DNA of 64,000 nucleotides from JANWWM01 sp046719715 (GCA_046719715.1 JBDNCJ010000008.1:1-64000), one strand, 5' to 3'; shown: positions 27,113 through 36,385, numbered from the stretch's first letter. The notes: generated by a model not told the origin, from the sequence alone. Numbers and translations are program-made.

Positions 27113-29125
27113 ATGATGCTCTTGGCATCGAACTGGCTTTTTTATGTGCAACCCGCATCGGCGCAATCGGCTGACACCACGCGCCCCAAAGAAGCACGTG
27201 CCGAAGAAATTCGTGTTGAGGATTCGCGGCTGATTACGCCGTCGACAGCACTCACCGCTTTCGAAACCCTCTCCAAAGCCGAGCTCGAGAAACTCAACGC
27301 CCTCACCATTGCCGACGCCGTCAAACAACTTCCAAGCGTGATGCTCAAAGACTACGGCGGCATCGGCGGATTAAAAACCATCTCCGTGCGCAGTCTCGGC
27401 GCAGAACATACCAGCGTTCAACTCGACGGCATTAAAATTTCCGACGCACAAACCGGACAAGTTGATTTAGGCAGATTCTCAATTCAAAATCTTGAACAAC
27501 TCGAGCTCATTCAAGGCACATTGCCCGATGCGCTTTCGCCCGCCCGCGCCTACGCTTCTGCATCGGTGTTGAATCTCGTCTCTAAAATCGAATCGTTTCA
27601 TCGCTCCAACGCGCAAGGCGAATGGCGATTGGGGTCGCAAGTCGGTTCATTCGGTCAGTTCAATCAATCGGGTTCGCTTTTTACAAAATTCTCATCGCAA
27701 GCCACACTCGGCGTTGATGTTGAGCGCATTACGGCAAACGGTGAATACACCTACGCTTTGCAAAACGGACGAGAAACGCTCACGCTCCGACGACGTAACA
27801 CCGACTTTCACGCCCTTCGCGCAGAAACCGACCTCGCGCTCAACGTCTCTAATCAAACCTCGCTTTGGCTCAAAGCCTATCTTTACGATTCCGAGCGCGG
27901 GTTGCCAAACGCCGTTGCCATTCGCCCAAACCCTGATTTCATCGAAGTCTCGCGCCAACGCCTTTACCTGCAAGATGCGTTTGCTCAAACAAGAGTTGTA
28001 ACAAGCATAAGCGATAAACTCAAAGTCGCCTTCGGTGGAAAATTGGCTTACAACTTTTTGCGCTTTACTGAACCTGCAACCGACATACGCAATCCTGACA
28101 CCGACGACCGCTACATTCAGCGAGAGTTTTACGCAACCGCGAGCGCGGCATATCGCTTGACCGAACACACATCTCTAAGCCTCGCTTCCGACCTTGCCTT
28201 CAACACGCTGAACGCCTCGCTTTTCAACGCCGCACAGCCAACGCGATGGACTTCCGTGACGGCGTTGGCACTCACGCATCAAGCCGGCGCCGTGTTGCTT
28301 GAAGGCAATCTGGCGACTACACTCGCTCGAGAAAGCACCACATTTGGAGCCGCTGTTCCGAATCGACAAGCCGCAACGCCTACGATAGCCATTGGCTATA
28401 AACCCTTTGCTGATGAAGGATTGCGCCTGCGCGCCTCATACCGAAACACGTTCCGACTGCCCACATTCAACGACCTGTATTACACGCGCGTTGGAAACAG
28501 TAACCTTCGTCCAGAATACGCGCGCCAATGGAATTTCGGCGTCGGTTATGAAAAAACATCATCATCATTTTGGCAAGTCTTCGCGCTTCGCTTTGATGGA
28601 TTTCGCAATGAGGTAACGGATAAAATTCTCGCCGTGCCGCGCGACGCCTTCAACTGGTCGATGCAGAACATCGGTGCAGTGGAAACGCTCGGCGTTGATG
28701 CGCATGCGGAATCCATCTTCCGAATTCTGAACGCAACTGTGTCGCTCATGGCTAACTACACGCGCCAAGAAGTGATTGATGTATCGCCCGCGTCGCTCAC
28801 GCCAAACCAACAAATTCCATACACGCCCAAAGAACTTGGCTCTGCAATGGCAACGCTCGAACGCGGTCAATGGTCTCTTGGCTACGCACTCACTTACACG
28901 GGCTTTCGATTCACGTTGCCCGAAAACACAGCGCAAAATGTCTTACCTGCATTTTGGCTTAGCGACGTGAGTATTTCTGTTGGAATTCCATTGGGAAACT
29001 TTTCCATGAAGGTCAAAGCCGAAGTCAGCAATCTGTTTGATGCGCGCTACGAGGTCATTCAATTTTTTCCGATGCCCGGAAGAAACTATCGGCTATCACT
29101 CAATTTAACGCAGGAGTCAAAATGA
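27113..29125 (+). CDS. TonB-dependent outer-membrane receptor, BtuB-like
   Basis: About 670 aa. The plug domain begins shortly after the signal peptide and contains ALTIADAVKQLPSVMLKDYG and ISVRSLGAEHTSVQLDGI; a TonB-box-like EEIRVEDSR precedes it. The remainder is a 22-strand-type barrel ending in LFDARYEVIQFFPMPGRNY and a hydrophobic C-terminal strand. Control by a cobalamin riboswitch and a downstream corrinoid adenosyltransferase point to uptake of B12 or other corrinoids. The start is uncertain: ATG 27113 or 27116 gives a signal sequence ending PASAQ, but with no basic residue at its head. A TTG at 27020 would sit against the riboswitch and is unlikely. It overlaps the next gene by 4 nt. 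Confidence 0.88.
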   Translation: MMLLASNWLFYVQPASAQSADTTRPKEARAEEIRVEDSRLITPSTALTAFETLSKAELEKLNALTIADAVKQLPSVMLKDYGGIGGLKTISVRSLGAEHTSVQLDGIKISDAQTGQVDLGRFSIQNLEQLELIQGTLPDALSPARAYASASVLNLVSKIESFHRSNAQGEWRLGSQVGSFGQFNQSGSLFTKFSSQATLGVDVERITANGEYTYALQNGRETLTLRRRNTDFHALRAETDLALNVSNQTSLWLKAYLYDSERGLPNAVAIRPNPDFIEVSRQRLYLQDAFAQTRVVTSISDKLKVAFGGKLAYNFLRFTEPATDIRNPDTDDRYIQREFYATASAAYRLTEHTSLSLASDLAFNTLNASLFNAAQPTRWTSVTALALTHQAGAVLLEGNLATTLARESTTFGAAVPNRQAATPTIAIGYKPFADEGLRLRASYRNTFRLPTFNDLYYTRVGNSNLRPEYARQWNFGVGYEKTSSSFWQVFALRFDGFRNEVTDKILAVPRDAFNWSMQNIGAVETLGVDAHAESIFRILNATVSLMANYTRQEVIDVSPASLTPNQQIPYTPKELGSAMATLERGQWSLGYALTYTGFRFTLPENTAQNVLPAFWLSDVSISVGIPLGNFSMKVKAEVSNLFDARYEVIQFFPMPGRNYRLSLNLTQESK

Positions 29126-30168
29126 AACGCGGGTTAAATTTCTTGTTGGGATTTTTGATGCTTCTTTCTGCGTGCGTTGAGCCACCAACGAATCCGCCGC
29201 CAGACTTCACGCCAACAACATCGCGCGTTGCGCTCGTGCTCAACGAAGGGTTGTTTCAACGCAATAATGCAACGCTCACCTTCTACGAGATTGATTCGAA
29301 TCGTGCCTTCACAGACTTCTTCGAGCAAAAAGTCGGCAGAAGACTTGGCGACACGGGCAACGATATGGCGCAATATGGCGGAAAGATTTACATCGTGGTC
29401 AATGTCAGTAGCACGATTGAAATTTTAGACGCTGGAACATTCAATTCCGTTGGGACGATTCTGCTCTTCAATGGCACACAGCCTCGCCAGCCGCGCCACA
29501 TCGCCTTTCATGGACGAAATGCCTTCGTCAGTTGCTACGATGGAACGGTCGCTGTGATTGATACCGCTTCGCTTTCAGTAACACGAAACATTCAAGTCGG
29601 CTCGTATCCCGAAGGCGTCGCGATTCAAAACGGCAAACTCTACGTCGCCAATTCAGGCGGACTCAATTTCCCCAATTACGACAGCACCGTTTCCATCATC
29701 GACCTTAACACGCTTACGGAAATTAAACGCCTCACGCTTCGAATCAATCCCACATCAGTCGCCGCCGACAATGACGGCAACGTGTATGTGATTTCAAATG
29801 GCAACTACACAAGCGTTCCTATGCGGCTCTTGGTCATTGACGCACAAGCCGACACGCTCAAAAAAATCTACGACTTCGATGCAAGCCGAATCGCCATTCA
29901 CGACAGCCTTGCGTTCATCGGCTCAAACGGCGGCGTCAAACTGCTCAACCTCAAAAGCGACCAAGTGATGAACTCGACTTTGATTGCGCCTTCAAACTTC
30001 CAAATCCTTTACAGCATCAGCATTGACGCGGCGCGGCGCGAACTCTACTGCGCCGATGCAAAGAACTACATCGTCAGCGGCGAAATGAAAGTCTTTGATT
30101 TCAATGGTCAGTTCAAACGCAGTTTTCAGACAGGTTTAATCCCGAGCAAAGCCGTCTTTGTTCGGTAA
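29122..30168 (+). CDS. Beta-propeller lipoprotein, BtuG-like (YncE family)
   Basis: 348 aa. Lipoprotein signal with lipobox LSAC (Cys18), followed by a Pro/Thr spacer. The body has repeated YncE-like blades: GGKIYIVVNVSSTIEILDA, GRNAFVSCYDGTVAVIDT, NGKLYVANSGG..STVSIIDL, and DNDGNVYVISNG. In Bacteroides, BtuG, a surface propeller lipoprotein of this type, binds B12 with extreme affinity and partners with BtuB. The location directly after the riboswitch-controlled receptor (4-nt overlap) supports the same role here. Direct B12 binding is inference; the blade residues involved cannot be read by eye. Confidence 0.8.
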   Translation: MKRGLNFLLGFLMLLSACVEPPTNPPPDFTPTTSRVALVLNEGLFQRNNATLTFYEIDSNRAFTDFFEQKVGRRLGDTGNDMAQYGGKIYIVVNVSSTIEILDAGTFNSVGTILLFNGTQPRQPRHIAFHGRNAFVSCYDGTVAVIDTASLSVTRNIQVGSYPEGVAIQNGKLYVANSGGLNFPNYDSTVSIIDLNTLTEIKRLTLRINPTSVAADNDGNVYVISNGNYTSVPMRLLVIDAQADTLKKIYDFDASRIAIHDSLAFIGSNGGVKLLNLKSDQVMNSTLIAPSNFQILYSISIDAARRELYCADAKNYIVSGEMKVFDFNGQFKRSFQTGLIPSKAVFVR

Positions 30169-30195
30169 TTCTACAACTCAAAACAGGAGAAAAAA

Positions 30196-31851
30196 ATGAA
30201 CAAACTACTTCTGCTTCTCGTCGCGCTCTGCCTATTTAGCAAGGCGGGGCTCAACGCACAGCCGCAAAAGGTGCTCTTCGCCATTCGCGGATTCAGCAAT
30301 CAAGGCTTGACTTACATCAACCTTTCAACAGGAACGGTGGTCGATAGCCTTGCGCCGATAGGTCCCGTATCAAATACAATTCTCGCCTTCAACAGCCGCC
30401 TATACGTCGTCAATTCGGGGCAATTTCCGAATGGCGCGAATGCGTCGATTCAACATGGACGGTTGGCGAATTTCGTGGTCGGTGCCGCACCCATCAAAAC
30501 CGAGCCAATTCCGACAAACCGCAATCCGTACTCCATCACGACGTTTTCAGTACCGACTAATGAAACCTTCGGCGTCGTCTCGAACTTGCTCGATAGTTCC
30601 ATCTCGCTCTATCGCATGAATGCACCGACCTTCAACGCGAATCAAGACACGATTCAATTTCTTCGCAAAATCAGTATTGGACGACGCGGACCAGAAGGCA
30701 TGGTAGTGGTGCAAACGCTCACTGCGCCTAATGAAGCGCTTGTCTACATCGCTAACGCTTACAACCCTGAAACCTTCGACTACGATTCTGTGGTAACGGT
30801 TTGGAAATTTTACAATAGCGGTGCAAACGATAGTCTCCTCACGCGCATTCAGGTTCAACTCAATCCGCAAGATGTGGTCAGAGACCGTAATGGGCGCTTG
30901 CATGTGGTTTGCACAGGCAATTTCGGCTTCGGCTCGCCTGCTCTGTTCGGAAAAATTTCGGTGATTAATCCTTTGACGAACAATGTGGTGGCAACGATTG
31001 ATGTTGGTGGTTCGCCTTCGAGTGTTGTGTTTAACTCGCAGAACATCGGCATTTTGAGCGGCGGATTTGTCAGCAATCGGTTGATACGATACAATGCCAA
31101 CACCTTCGATACGATTGCGACGCCGTTCATTCAAGGGGGCAGTCTGGCGCTGATTGGCGACACGCTCATCGTCGGGCGAAACGGCAGAATCACGCTCTAC
31201 AATGCGCTCACGCTCGATAGCCTTTTGCAATTCAATCTCACGGCCGGCGCACCATATAGCGGCATTACAGCATTTACCGTTGATGCTGGCGCGCTTCCCG
31301 TCGAACTCATCGCGTTCAGAGGAGAAAAAACAACTGACGGCGTTCTGCTCTCGTGGAAAACCGCATCAGAACACAATAATGCGGGCTTCGAAGTGCAACG
31401 CAAATCGCAAGGCGCAGACTGGAACACACTCGGCTTTGTGCGCGGCAATGGCACAACGACCAACGCGCAATCCTACTCGTTCTTGGATAAATCCGCATCG
31501 GGCAAAGTGCAATACCGCTTGAAGCAAATAGACCTTGACGGACAAGTCGAATACTCCACTGTGATTGAAGTCGATGCTGGCTTGCCGAAGCAATTTGCGC
31601 TCGAGCAAAATTATCCGAATCCGTTTAATCCAACGACGCTCATCACTTATCAACTGCCTGTGGCAAGCGAGGTCTCGCTGAAAATTTACGACGCGCTCGG
31701 CAGAGAAGTCGCAACGCTGGTGAATGGTCGACAAGAGGCAGGGCTTTACAATCAGACGTTCAATGCGGCGACCCTTTCAAGCGGCATCTACTTTTACCGC
31801 TTGCAAGCAGGAAACTTCACCGCAACAAAGAAAATGATGTTGGTCAAATGA
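30196..31851 (+). CDS. Secreted beta-propeller protein with T9SS sorting domain
   Basis: 551 aa. Signal peptide MNKLLLLLVALCLFSKA..., no lipobox. Residues about 25-365 are YncE-like propeller blades (NSRLYVVNSGQFPNG, GRLHVVCTGNFGFG, GKISVINPLTNNVVATIDVG). A fibronectin-III-like segment starts at LPVELIAFRGEKTTDGVLLS. The C-terminus (about 468-551) is a type A T9SS sorting domain with QNYPNPFNPTTLITYQLP and a final YFYRLQAG..KKMMLVK. The protein is thus sent out through T9SS and likely anchored at or released from the surface. It is a second propeller in the B12 operon, distinct from the lipoprotein. It overlaps the next gene by 4 nt. Confidence 0.85.
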   Translation: MNKLLLLLVALCLFSKAGLNAQPQKVLFAIRGFSNQGLTYINLSTGTVVDSLAPIGPVSNTILAFNSRLYVVNSGQFPNGANASIQHGRLANFVVGAAPIKTEPIPTNRNPYSITTFSVPTNETFGVVSNLLDSSISLYRMNAPTFNANQDTIQFLRKISIGRRGPEGMVVVQTLTAPNEALVYIANAYNPETFDYDSVVTVWKFYNSGANDSLLTRIQVQLNPQDVVRDRNGRLHVVCTGNFGFGSPALFGKISVINPLTNNVVATIDVGGSPSSVVFNSQNIGILSGGFVSNRLIRYNANTFDTIATPFIQGGSLALIGDTLIVGRNGRITLYNALTLDSLLQFNLTAGAPYSGITAFTVDAGALPVELIAFRGEKTTDGVLLSWKTASEHNNAGFEVQRKSQGADWNTLGFVRGNGTTTNAQSYSFLDKSASGKVQYRLKQIDLDGQVEYSTVIEVDAGLPKQFALEQNYPNPFNPTTLITYQLPVASEVSLKIYDALGREVATLVNGRQEAGLYNQTFNAATLSSGIYFYRLQAGNFTATKKMMLVK

Positions 31852-32825
31852 GAAGGGGAAATATTCAGCGCGGGGCAACTGTCTGCCTCGCGCTTTTGGT
31901 TATGGCGTTCAATGCCAAAGCGCAGTTTGCTGACAGCGTCGTGAGCGTCAGTTTTGGACCGAACTTCAATGTCGGTTATGGTTCTGACAATCCGAATTTT
32001 CCGCAGTGCGTTTTAGGTCTGCCCGATTCCACTGCACGACCGTGTGCGCCAGCATTTTCGCCGACCGAACTGCTCTCGCTCGGCAGAGGCGGAAGCATTA
32101 CGCTTTACTTTCGCCGACCGATTATTGACCAGCCCGGTGCAGATTTCACCGTGTTCGAAAATCCGTTTTACTTGGCGTGCGACACCAACCGCGTCTTCGC
32201 AGAAACGGGCATCGTGAGCGTGAGCAAAGACGGCATCACCTTTGTCGAATTTCCATTTGAAGTCATTGATTCGTTGTCGATTCAATCACCGAGACGCTAT
32301 CGCGGACTTGCGGGGGTAACGCCGACCAATGGCGCGGTCAGTCCATTGCTTCCGGGCTCACCGAATCAAGGGAGAAGCGGCGGCGATTCTTTCGACCTTG
32401 CCGATGTCGGACTTGATACAGTTTATTTTGTGCGCATTACCGACGCCGCCGATAGAGTCAATGACGGCGGACCGATTGCCGATTCCTTCGACCTCGATGC
32501 TGTGGTTGCCATTCATCAAGCCACGCTTGCCACGCCCACGCAACGTGAGAAGCCCAACACATTCACGCTATTTCAAAACTATCCGAATCCTTTTAATCCA
32601 AGCACGACAATCACGTACGAATTAGCAATAGCGGGCAACGTACGCCTTGAACTTTTCGATACACAGGGCAAAAAAATCATCACCTTGCTTGAGCAGTGGC
32701 AACGTGCAGGCAGTTATTCTTACACGCTTTCAGCGGCGCAGTGGTCGCTATCATCGGGCGCATATTTCTACCGACTCACTGCTGGCGGAGTTTCTCAAAC
32801 CAAATCCATGCTATTTATTAAGTAA
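31848..32825 (+). CDS. T9SS-exported surface protein of a B12 operon
   Basis: 325 aa, with a basic signal peptide (MRRGNIQRGATVCLALLVMA) cleaved near NAKAQ. The main domain (about 28-225) has SLGRGGSITLYFRRPI, GADFTVFENPFY, VSVSKDGITFVEFPFE and GGDSFDLADVGLDTVYFVRI. This pattern resembles proteins labelled 'cell surface protein' beside cobalamin genes in other bacteria; I cannot give a Pfam name with certainty. Several Asp/Asn-rich turns could bind calcium. The C-terminus is a T9SS sorting domain (QNYPNPFNPSTTITYEL). Its start overlaps the previous stop (ATGA) and its stop overlaps the next start. It may help capture corrinoids at the cell surface. Confidence 0.8.
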   Translation: MRRGNIQRGATVCLALLVMAFNAKAQFADSVVSVSFGPNFNVGYGSDNPNFPQCVLGLPDSTARPCAPAFSPTELLSLGRGGSITLYFRRPIIDQPGADFTVFENPFYLACDTNRVFAETGIVSVSKDGITFVEFPFEVIDSLSIQSPRRYRGLAGVTPTNGAVSPLLPGSPNQGRSGGDSFDLADVGLDTVYFVRITDAADRVNDGGPIADSFDLDAVVAIHQATLATPTQREKPNTFTLFQNYPNPFNPSTTITYELAIAGNVRLELFDTQGKKIITLLEQWQRAGSYSYTLSAAQWSLSSGAYFYRLTAGGVSQTKSMLFIK

Positions 32826-33388
32826 TGCACAAACTTCATCTCTACTACGGCTACGGCAAAGGCAAAACCACCAGCGTGATGGGATTAGCCATACGCGCAC
32901 TCGGCGCAGGTCAGCGCGTTGCTATTGTTCAATTTGACAAAGGCTACGATGGAAAGAACGAACACTATTCCGAGCGAAAAATCTTGCGCGACCTCAAAGA
33001 GAAACTCAACTACCCGATTGAACTTGTGCCCACAGGGTGCGAGCGCATGATGCCTGATGGGACGTTCCGCTTCAAAAATGAAGCGCAAGATTTTGCCGAA
33101 GCCGAGCGCGGCGTTGCAGCGGCGAAAGCCTTTTTGGAATCAGGAGTCTTCGACCTCGTCATTCTCGACGAAGGACTTGCCGCCGTTGCTTACAACTTGA
33201 TTCCGAAAGAAACGCTGTTGGAACTCATCGACTTGTGGGAACGGCTTGAACGCCCGTGCGAATTGGTGATTTCAGGACATAAAATTTGGGACGAATTGGC
33301 AGAACGCGTCGATTTAATTACCGAAATGCGCAAGGTCAAGCATTACTTCGACGAAGGCACACCGGCGCGCTTGGGCATTGAGTTCTAA
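32825..33388 (+). CDS. cobO: Cob(I)yrinic acid a,c-diamide / cob(I)alamin adenosyltransferase
   Basis: 187 aa, CobA/CobO/BtuR family. P-loop GYGKGKTTSVMGLA at 8-21, then RVAIVQFDKG, and the Walker-B-like DLVILDEGLAAVAYNLI near 114-130, then ELVISGHK. It attaches the adenosyl group to reduced corrinoids in the cytoplasm, so imported B12 becomes coenzyme B12. As the last gene of the riboswitch operon it ties outer-membrane uptake to activation. It shares one base with the stop of the preceding gene. Confidence 0.93.
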   Translation: MHKLHLYYGYGKGKTTSVMGLAIRALGAGQRVAIVQFDKGYDGKNEHYSERKILRDLKEKLNYPIELVPTGCERMMPDGTFRFKNEAQDFAEAERGVAAAKAFLESGVFDLVILDEGLAAVAYNLIPKETLLELIDLWERLERPCELVISGHKIWDELAERVDLITEMRKVKHYFDEGTPARLGIEF

Positions 33389-33481
33389 TGCTACTTCTCA
33401 ATTCGATTTTTTCATTCGACTTGGACGCTTCGCTCTGCAATGCTTCGCACGGCGATGCGCTTTTGAGCATGCTGAACGGTT

Positions 33482-34297
33482 TCAAAGCACGATTTTGCTG
33501 TATGACGCAATAAGTTCAAGTGTTTCGGCGGCGAAGAGCGCGGAGCCGAGCATGGCGATAATCAGTTTCAAACTCATGCGATTGCGCTGTCGCATCACGT
33601 GCCGCTGAATCTCATGTTTGCGCCGCATGGCGCGTTCATAATCTGAAAGCACGACGACTTTGAAAATGCGTTCAGAGTATCGCGTTTTTTTGGGAGATAC
33701 CACATAGCGCGCCTGCATTTCCACAAGCGCAACGTCGTCGGTGTAGTCGACCGCATAGAGTTTTTGTTTGCTGAAGGGCGTCCAATCTTGGTTGTAGTGA
33801 AATCGAAAGCGAACGTCGCAGTCGGGATTAAGTTCAAAGAAGTGCGAGACGCTAAAAATCACGCGCCGCGTTTTGTAATTGACGCGGGTTGAAAACGAGA
33901 GCCATTTGAACGTATTGAGTTCTTGCGCACTGGTTTGTGTCAGCGGATTAATGGGAACGCCGTTTTTGAGCAAGTCATCGATGCTGACCTGACGCTGCTT
34001 GGGGCGGGCTTTGTTTGAAAGTTTTTCCCAGCGGCGCGGAAAGCGTGCTTCAAAAGCGTGGTCGTATTCAGCTTTGAGCGACGGTGTCAGAAGAATTCGC
34101 TTGGCTTCGAGAATGAGCTTGGCGCGCTCTTCAGCGTTTTGCTTCGTGAGCGGGTCGGCGTTGGCGAAACGGTCGGGGTGCCACTGTTTGATTTGCGCAA
34201 CAAAAGAGGCTTGTATGAATTCGGGCGGGTCGTAAGGACGCACGCGCAAGACTTCATAATAATTCTTGAACCGTTCTGATGAAAGTGAGTCGCTCAT
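33482..34297 (-). CDS. DnaJ-domain protein with C-terminal membrane anchor
   Basis: 271 aa. A J-domain occupies residues 12-85 (YYEVLRVRPYDPPEF, then IKQWHPDRF with the HPD motif needed to stimulate Hsp70). The glycine-rich and zinc-finger parts of true DnaJ are absent. A middle region of about 120 residues has a beta-rich unknown fold, and the C-terminus (about 242-262) is hydrophobic and may anchor it in the membrane. It is a J-domain co-chaperone of unknown client. It is divergent from the barrel gene at 34494. Confidence 0.82.
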   Translation of the reverse strand: MSDSLSSERFKNYYEVLRVRPYDPPEFIQASFVAQIKQWHPDRFANADPLTKQNAEERAKLILEAKRILLTPSLKAEYDHAFEARFPRRWEKLSNKARPKQRQVSIDDLLKNGVPINPLTQTSAQELNTFKWLSFSTRVNYKTRRVIFSVSHFFELNPDCDVRFRFHYNQDWTPFSKQKLYAVDYTDDVALVEMQARYVVSPKKTRYSERIFKVVVLSDYERAMRRKHEIQRHVMRQRNRMSLKLIIAMLGSALFAAETLELIASYSKIVL

Positions 34298-34493
34298 ACT
34301 ACTACACGAAAGACTACGAAGCGGAAGAGCAGACGAAAGCGTTTGCCCGGTTACATCAATTTGGATTGAGACGATTTGGTCGGTTTTAGAACAAAGATAT
34401 TGGTTTTATGTTGCGTATGCAACGAAAAAGAGAATCAAACCGCCCTTTGGTGAAGACTTGGGAAGTTGTAGTTTCCTCAAACTACGCGTTTAT

Positions 34494-35237
34494 ATGAAAA
34501 TTCATCATTGGCTCTTGATGCTTGTGCTGATGCTTGGGTCGGCGGCACATGCGCAATTTTTGGGAAGCGACAATGCGCCAAGCGTCGATGAGGAATTCAT
34601 TGATGCCGACAGCACAACGGTTTATTACTTGCGCTACAGCGTTGGCTATTCGAGTATTTCGTCTCAGCGTGAGTTTCGCCGCGTGGTGTCGCAAACATTC
34701 GAGAAGCGATTTGGCACGCCGTCAATTTCTTATCCGAATGCGATTGCAGATGGAATTCCAATCGGTGTATCGTTTTTCCGAAAACAGAATCGGCTGTTTG
34801 CTTACGGTGTGAGTGCATTTCTCTCACCTGTCATACGAACATCGCATGGAGAAAACGATACACCGCCGCCAATTCTTCCAAACGGTACCCGAACCACATC
34901 GAGCGATGCGTTCTTTCAATCTTTTGCGCTCGAAGCCGTCGGCGAATGTCGATTCAAACTGTTTTTGCTGGATTTTGGGATTGGCGTTCAAGCCCAACGC
35001 ATTGGCGACAATCTTCGAATTGGAACTTATGACCAAACCGCATCACTGTTGCGGGTTGAAGTCATAGAACGCCGCGCGTGGATATTCTCCCCGATTTACT
35101 TCTTTGCGATTGGATTGGACTTCTTCGACACAGAGCGTTTTTCAATCGTGCCGATGTATAAGAGTTTTTATTGGCACTACGGCAACGTGAAAGGGTCGAG
35201 CGATTTCTTCTTGCTATCTCTGCGCACAAATTTGTAA
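34494..35237 (+). CDS. Outer-membrane barrel-like protein of unknown function
   Basis: 247 aa from ATG 34494, which begins a clear signal peptide (MKIHHWLLMLVLMLGSAAHAQ). The frame runs further upstream, but those 76 residues have no coding character. The mature part shows alternating hydrophobic and aromatic strands (YYLRYSVGYSSISSQ, AWIFSPIYFFAIGLDFF, SSDFFLLSLRTNL) with a terminal strand, typical of a small 8-10-stranded barrel. No family is recognised. It is flanked by dnaJ-like and mltG genes, and no operon is apparent. Confidence 0.7.
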   Translation: MKIHHWLLMLVLMLGSAAHAQFLGSDNAPSVDEEFIDADSTTVYYLRYSVGYSSISSQREFRRVVSQTFEKRFGTPSISYPNAIADGIPIGVSFFRKQNRLFAYGVSAFLSPVIRTSHGENDTPPPILPNGTRTTSSDAFFQSFALEAVGECRFKLFLLDFGIGVQAQRIGDNLRIGTYDQTASLLRVEVIERRAWIFSPIYFFAIGLDFFDTERFSIVPMYKSFYWHYGNVKGSSDFFLLSLRTNL

Positions 35238-35296
35238 TGCCCCCTCATCTCTCGTCGGCGATTTCACCTCGTCTGTAAGGGTCTCTTCGTCGGTGG

Positions 35297-36367
35297 TTAT
35301 TTTTTCAACTGCATTTTTTCAGCGCGGGCGAGGCTATCGCGCACCTGTTGGCGGCGGGCGTAGTAAAGCTGGGCATAGCGGCTATGTTCGTCGTAAGTGC
35401 GCGAGAAGTTGTGTCCGCCGTAGCCTGTGGCGACGAAGAAAAGGTAATCGGTTTTCTTGGGATAAAGCGTCGCGAGAATGGCGTCGCGCGTCGGGTTGCC
35501 GATAGGACCGGGCGGCAAGCCTGTGTATTTGTAAGTGTTGTAGGGCGAATCGCGCTCGCGGTGTCGGGGCGTGTTGGGGTTGCCGTCGTAATCATTGGCA
35601 AGAATCGCGGCGTAAATGAAGGTCGGGTCGGCTTGAAGTTTCATGCCTTTTTTCAACCGATTGAGATAGACGCCGGCGACAAGTGGCATTTCTTCTTTTG
35701 AGCCTGTTTCGCGTTGCACAATCGAGGCGAGCGTGAGGACTTCCAATTCCGTCAAGCCTATGCGCTCGGCGCGCGCTCGAAGCGAATCGTTGTAGAACTG
35801 GCGGAACCGTCCGACGAGAAAGCGCAATGCGTCTTCGGCGGTCAGTGCCCAAGGAATGTTGTAGGTATCGGCGAGCAGGTAGCCCTCGAAGGTCGGCGCA
35901 TCGACGCCTAATTCTTTAAGCAACTTCGGGTCAGTGAAGGCTTGCATGAACGAAGCGGAGTCCGTGTCTAAATTTTCGCCGACGGCTTTGGCGACGTCCC
36001 ACCCATAACAGCCATCGGGGATTCGAATTTTCGCCTCGTCTTGTTTGCGCGAATGGAGATAGAGTACAAGTTCGGAGCAAGTCATTCCGCTTGGCACATA
36101 GTAGCGTCCAGGCTTGATGTTGCGCGTTTCGGGCATCAGGCGTGCTAAAAAGAGCATCGGCTCTTTGTGCTTAATGACGCCTTCTTTATGCAGTTCATTG
36201 ACGACGTCGCGATAAGAATACCCGCGATGAATTTTAACGAGTTTCGGCTCGTCGTATTGAAAGGCATTGAGCGATGATTTGAACAGGTAAATGTATCCTG
36301 CGGTCAGCAGCACGAGGGCGAGGGCGAAGATGACGACGACGGCGCGGATGACATAGCGCAACGGCAT
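35297..36367 (-). CDS. mltG: Endolytic murein transglycosylase MltG
   Basis: 356 aa, YceG-like. One membrane helix at residues 8-28, a LysM-like region to about 110, and the catalytic domain with LASIVQRETG (catalytic Glu220), LNRLKKGMKLQADPTFIYA, SPYNTYKYTGLPPGPIGNPT and FFVATGYGGHNFSRTYDEH. It cuts new glycan strands at the inner membrane and so ends peptidoglycan polymerisation. The next gene downstream in the window is the convergent barrel gene; upstream, 18 nt away on the same strand, is chorismate mutase. Confidence 0.94.
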   Translation of the reverse strand: MPLRYVIRAVVVIFALALVLLTAGYIYLFKSSLNAFQYDEPKLVKIHRGYSYRDVVNELHKEGVIKHKEPMLFLARLMPETRNIKPGRYYVPSGMTCSELVLYLHSRKQDEAKIRIPDGCYGWDVAKAVGENLDTDSASFMQAFTDPKLLKELGVDAPTFEGYLLADTYNIPWALTAEDALRFLVGRFRQFYNDSLRARAERIGLTELEVLTLASIVQRETGSKEEMPLVAGVYLNRLKKGMKLQADPTFIYAAILANDYDGNPNTPRHRERDSPYNTYKYTGLPPGPIGNPTRDAILATLYPKKTDYLFFVATGYGGHNFSRTYDEHSRYAQLYYARRQQVRDSLARAEKMQLKK

Positions 36368-36385
36368 GGTTGAATCAAAGTTATG

